From an uncultured Eubacterium sp. (lineage in GTDB: Bacteria; Bacillota; Clostridia; Oscillospirales; Acutalibacteraceae), in assembly GCA_934512155.1 (NCBI GenBank), contig CAKSWS010000002.1, forward strand, positions 20,639 to 84,638: a DNA stretch of 64,000 nucleotides, read 5' to 3'. Below are positions 61,143 to 64,000 of the stretch, in pieces. The first letter of the stretch is position 1; every line of letters begins with the position of its first letter. Under the pieces are notes generated by a model that saw nothing but the letters and a program-made list of their open reading frames with translations, had not been told where the DNA came from and ran no database searches. Position numbers and translations under genes: made by a program.

Positions 61143-61969
61143 TATTTGTTTAATTCCTTTTCGGTAATTTTAATTACTTTATCTATATCATTTGCAGAAA
61201 ATTTTGTATTAAGCCAAATTTCCTCTGCAACTGCGGCTTGCCAAACAAGCATAGGTAATCCGTTTAAATATTTTACCCCGGCTTCTTTTGCGTATTTAAT
61301 AAGCAAAGTTTCGGCAGGGTTGTAAATTGCATCAAAAACAGCCCCGGATTTTTGAATGATTTCTTTTGGCAACACACATTTGTCAACGTTTGGATACATT
61401 CCAACTGGTGTTCCGTTAATGATTAAATCGTATTTGCCGCAAGCTTCACGTAAATTAATAACTTTTATGTCTTTGTTCAACTTGCTTTTAATTTCGTCTT
61501 TTATAATGTTTGCCGAGTTAATGCTGCTGTTTCTTACGGCAACGGTTAAGTTGCAATTTGCAATCACGCTTTCAAATGCAAACATTCTTGAAACACCGCC
61601 TGCACCGCACAAAAGTACATCACCGCCAAGTTTTATATTTGCACCCTCAAGTGCTCTTAAAAATCCAAAGCAATCGGTGTTGTATCCAATTACTTTTTCT
61701 CCTGTTTTAACAGTGTTTACCGCACCGAAAAGCCTTGCCCTGTCGTCTAATTCGTCAAGCATGGGAATAATGGCAATTTTATGCGGAATAGTAACGTTAA
61801 AGCCGTTTAATTTATTTTTTAAATTATGAAATTCCGATTCTAATTTTTCAGGCGAAATTTCAAATAATTCATAACTTCCGTCTGTATTTGCAATTTTTAA
61901 AAGTTCCCTGTGTATTAATGGGGACATTGAATGACCCAGTGGGTAACCTGTAAGCCCAAAAAATTTCAT
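61142..61969 (-). CDS. aroE: Shikimate dehydrogenase
   Basis: AroE reduces 3-dehydroshikimate with NADPH. The 275-aa protein has the shikimate site GYPLGHSMSPLIH and NVTIPHK with catalytic Lys, AVNTV, GYNTDCFGF, the Rossmann loop LLCGAGGVSRM, and NGTPVGMYP. ATG 61969 is chosen: AAGGTGA lies just upstream. Promoter signals in the short divergent region with acpP are not clear for this strand. Confidence 0.93.
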   Translation of the reverse strand: MKFFGLTGYPLGHSMSPLIHRELLKIANTDGSYELFEISPEKLESEFHNLKNKLNGFNVTIPHKIAIIPMLDELDDRARLFGAVNTVKTGEKVIGYNTDCFGFLRALEGANIKLGGDVLLCGAGGVSRMFAFESVIANCNLTVAVRNSSINSANIIKDEIKSKLNKDIKVINLREACGKYDLIINGTPVGMYPNVDKCVLPKEIIQKSGAVFDAIYNPAETLLIKYAKEAGVKYLNGLPMLVWQAAVAEEIWLNTKFSANDIDKVIKITEKELNK

Positions 61970-61990
61970 ATAAATCACCTTAATATGCTA

Positions 61991-62019
61991 TTGACAACTT
62001 CATTCTAATTTTATAATAT
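61991..62019 (+). promoter_or_regulatory. Promoter of acpP
   Basis: TTGACA (61991-61996), 17 bases, TAATAT (62014-62019). Confidence 0.7.
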
Positions 62020-62067
62020 GATAACATAATGAATAAACATAAACAACTGTTTTTGGGGGATTAATTA

Positions 62068-62298
62068 ATGGTATTTGAAAAAGTAGTAGATATTTTGGCA
62101 GAACAACTTGATATTGAAAATAAAAATTCTATTACGCTTGAAACAAGTCTTGTAGAGGATTTAGGGGCAGACAGCCTTGATTCCATTGATATTGTTATGA
62201 GCGTGGAAGATGAATTTAATATTGAAGTTCCTGATGAAATTGTGGCAAATATGAAAACCGTGGGCGATATTGTTAATTTTATTGAATCAAATATGTAA
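62068..62298 (+). CDS. acpP: Acyl carrier protein
   Basis: The 76-aa acidic four-helix protein carries the phosphopantetheine Ser36 in ADSLDSID. It has normal length and a GGGGGA ribosome binding site. It stands alone, away from fatty acid synthesis genes, with its own promoter, so it may be the housekeeping carrier or a dedicated one. Confidence 0.93.
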   Translation: MVFEKVVDILAEQLDIENKNSITLETSLVEDLGADSLDSIDIVMSVEDEFNIEVPDEIVANMKTVGDIVNFIESNM

Positions 62299-62363
62299 TA
62301 TGGTCAAACATCAGGCAATGTAAAGGGTTTATATATTGTTTATAAAACAATTCCAATTATTGT

Positions 62364-62392
62364 TTGACTTATGTGTAATAAAATATTAAAAT
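62364..62392 (+). promoter_or_regulatory. Promoter of glpK
   Basis: TTGACT (62364-62369), 17 bases, TAAAAT (62387-62392), followed directly by a terminator-like hairpin. Confidence 0.65.
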
Positions 62393-62420
62393 AAAGAGTA
62401 AGTAAATACTTGCTCTTTTT
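62393..62420 (+). terminator. Terminator-like hairpin in the glpK leader
   Basis: AAAGAGTAAGT pairs with ACTTGCTCTTT (11 bp, one G-T pair) and runs into TT. It may end acpP transcripts, but it also lies in the predicted glpK leader. A second inverted repeat, AATTTTTA-GGGG-TAAAAATT (62421-62440), follows. Confidence 0.75.
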
Positions 62421-62472
62421 AATTTTTAGGGGTAAAAATTAAAGAAGCTTTTATTAATTTGGAGGAATTGAT

Positions 62473-63975
62473 ATGGCTAAAAAATATGTAATGGCCTTAG
62501 ACCAGGGAACAACAAGTTCTCGTGTAATTATTTTTAACAAAAAGGGTGAGATTGTTTCAAAGGCACAAACGGAATTTGAACAGTATTATCCCCAAAACGG
62601 ATGGGTAGAACATGACCCTAATGAAATTTTGTTTTCTGAAATGCAGGCAATTTTAAATGTTCTGCGTCAGGGAAAAATCAACCCTAAAGAAATTGCAGGC
62701 ATTGGTATTACTAATCAGCGTGAAACTACCGTGGTGTGGGATAAGGAAACTGGCAAGCCTATTTATAACGCAATCGTTTGGCAGTGCAGAAGAACTGCTG
62801 AATACTGCGAAGAATTAAAAGCAGAAGGCTTGGGCGATTATGTTAAGAAAACAACCGGATTGCTTATTGATGCTTATTTTTCAGCCACTAAAATTAAGTG
62901 GATTCTTGATAATGTGGAAGGTGCAAGAGAAAGAGCGGAAAAGGGAGAGCTTCTTTTCGGCACAATTGATACTTGGCTTATTTGGAATTTAACTTGCGGT
63001 GAGGTTCATGTTACAGATTACAGTAATGCCTGCCGTACAATGCTTTTTGATATTGACAAACTTCAGTGGGATCCGTATCTTTGTGAAAAACTGGATATTC
63101 CCATGTGCATGTTGCCTGAGGTTAAGCCGTCCAGCTGTATTTACGGCCATTGCCACAAGTTCCCGGGTATGGAACCTATAGCAGGTATTCCTATTGCCGG
63201 TGCAATCGGCGACCAACCGGGTGCATTGTTCGGTCAGGGTTGTTTTGAACCTGGTCAGGCAAAAAATACATACGGCACAGGCTGTTTCCTATTAATGAAT
63301 ACCGGTGAAAAGCGAATTGATTCAAAAAGCAATCTTTTAACAGGCGTGGCTTGGGGATTAGACGGTAAAATTACTTATGATTTGGAAGGTTCTGCTTTTA
63401 ACGCAGGCTCTGTTATAAAATGGCTTCGTGATGAGGTTGAACTTATTAAAAATGCCGCAGAGTGTGATGAATTTGCAGAGCAGGTGGAAGATTCAAATGG
63501 GCTTTATTTTGTGCCGGCTTTTACCGGTCTTGGTGCACCGTATTGGGATATGTATGCTCGCGGCTGTATGATAGGTTTAACAAGAGGTGTAAATAAAAAA
63601 CATATTTGTCGTGCAGTGCTTGAAAGCATAACATTCCAAATGACGGATTTGTTAGAGGCCATGATGACGGACAGCGGAATCCTTCTTAAGGATTTACGTG
63701 TTGACGGCGGTGCTTCAATTTCTGATATTATGATGCAGATTCAGGCAAATATGACAGGCGTTAATGTTAATAGACCTGTTAACAGAGAGGCAACTGCTTT
63801 AGGTGCCGCTTATCTTGCCGGACTTGCAACAGGTTTATGGAAGGATACTGCAGAAATTGAAGAAAACAGGCAGGTTGATAAAATTTTTGTTCCTTCTATG
63901 GAAGAAGGCAAAAGAAATGAAATGTATTCTAACTGGAAGCGTGCAGTTGAGCGCTCAAGAAATTGGGAAAGATAA
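62473..63975 (+). CDS. glpK: Glycerol kinase
   Basis: GlpK makes glycerol 3-phosphate from glycerol and ATP. The 500-aa FGGY kinase has [44 protein letters not shown], the [15 protein letters not shown] loop and [13 protein letters not shown] precedes the ATG. No glpF or glpD lies in the visible flank; the window ends 25 bases after the stop. The leader carries a promoter followed by a hairpin, which resembles GlpP-controlled attenuation in Bacillus. Confidence 0.96.
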   Translation: MAKKYVMALDQGTTSSRVIIFNKKGEIVSKAQTEFEQYYPQNGWVEHDPNEILFSEMQAILNVLRQGKINPKEIAGIGITNQRETTVVWDKETGKPIYNAIVWQCRRTAEYCEELKAEGLGDYVKKTTGLLIDAYFSATKIKWILDNVEGARERAEKGELLFGTIDTWLIWNLTCGEVHVTDYSNACRTMLFDIDKLQWDPYLCEKLDIPMCMLPEVKPSSCIYGHCHKFPGMEPIAGIPIAGAIGDQPGALFGQGCFEPGQAKNTYGTGCFLLMNTGEKRIDSKSNLLTGVAWGLDGKITYDLEGSAFNAGSVIKWLRDEVELIKNAAECDEFAEQVEDSNGLYFVPAFTGLGAPYWDMYARGCMIGLTRGVNKKHICRAVLESITFQMTDLLEAMMTDSGILLKDLRVDGGASISDIMMQIQANMTGVNVNRPVNREATALGAAYLAGLATGLWKDTAEIEENRQVDKIFVPSMEEGKRNEMYSNWKRAVERSRNWER

Positions 63976-64000
63976 TATTGCGGCTATGTAATTTTTAAGC

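Noticed and set aside
61356-61829. 157-codon plus-strand frame inside aroE
   Set aside because: Antisense to a well-conserved gene; no start signals.
62299-62363. Separate terminator right after acpP
   Set aside because: The short ATTGTTT/AAACAAT inverted repeat has no T run; the first real terminator-like stem is at 62393.

Overview
The window is chromosomal DNA of a low-GC Gram-positive bacterium, most likely an anaerobic gut Clostridia of the Oscillospirales/Ruminococcaceae type. This is inferred from AT-rich codon use, strong AGGAGG ribosome binding sites, frequent TTG/GTG starts, an HrcA/CIRCE heat-shock operon, a sepF-divIVA-ileS-lspA division cluster, subunits of a Na+-pumping decarboxylase and a CpsB/C/D tyrosine phosphorylation cassette. 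No rRNA, tRNA, CRISPR array, prophage, insertion sequence or plasmid function was seen. Sixty-three coding genes are supported, four of them very small (24, 44, 51 and 60 aa).

Layout. 1-5 kb: end of an unknown gene, a 44-aa membrane protein, oadG-oadB and pcrA. 5-7.4 kb (minus): a cysteine-rich unknown protein downstream of malQ. 7.5-24.9 kb: one long co-directional run of translation, repair and division genes, miaB-ylbF-mutS-mutL-miaA-hlyD-like-yggS-sepF-divIVA-ileS-lspA-rluD-HAD-nfo, with many overlapping stops and starts. 24.9-29.6 kb: a vitamin B6 pair (ECF S component plus kinase), a YdcF-like protein and cpsC-cpsD-cpsB. 29.7-39.8 kb: carbohydrate and transport genes (GH63-like hydrolase, membrane-anchored phosphoesterase, GtrA-like protein, a TrpXYZ-type ABC importer, GH13 alpha-glucosidase). 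39.8-48.1 kb: the rimP-nusA-ylxR-ylxQ-infB-rbfA-nrnA-truB-ribF-HAD operon. 48.1-53.2 kb: unknown and envelope genes plus ugd. 53.3-58.1 kb: hrcA-grpE-dnaK-dnaJ behind a CIRCE operator. 58.2-64 kb: a secreted CHAP hydrolase divergent from a three-gene small-protein operon, an ABC-2 export permease, aroE-aroK, acpP and glpK.

The most interesting signals are regulatory. (i) Two perfect matches to the WalR box (TGTWAH-N5-TGTWAH) lie between the CHAP hydrolase gene and the small-protein operon. (ii) Twice, a terminator-like hairpin contains the ribosome binding site of the next gene, with the U-tract lying between that site and the start codon. (iii) Three genes (ugd, the DUF5662 gene, glpK) have a strong promoter immediately upstream of a terminator-like hairpin, which puts the hairpin in their own leader. 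(iv) A 16-bp sequence is shared by the oadG and malQ promoters. The GH63-like/phosphoesterase/GtrA module, a degenerate actin-like protein and the long acidic DivIVA are the best candidates for new protein biology. Positions, motifs and stem-loops were read by eye; no database search or folding calculation was run.
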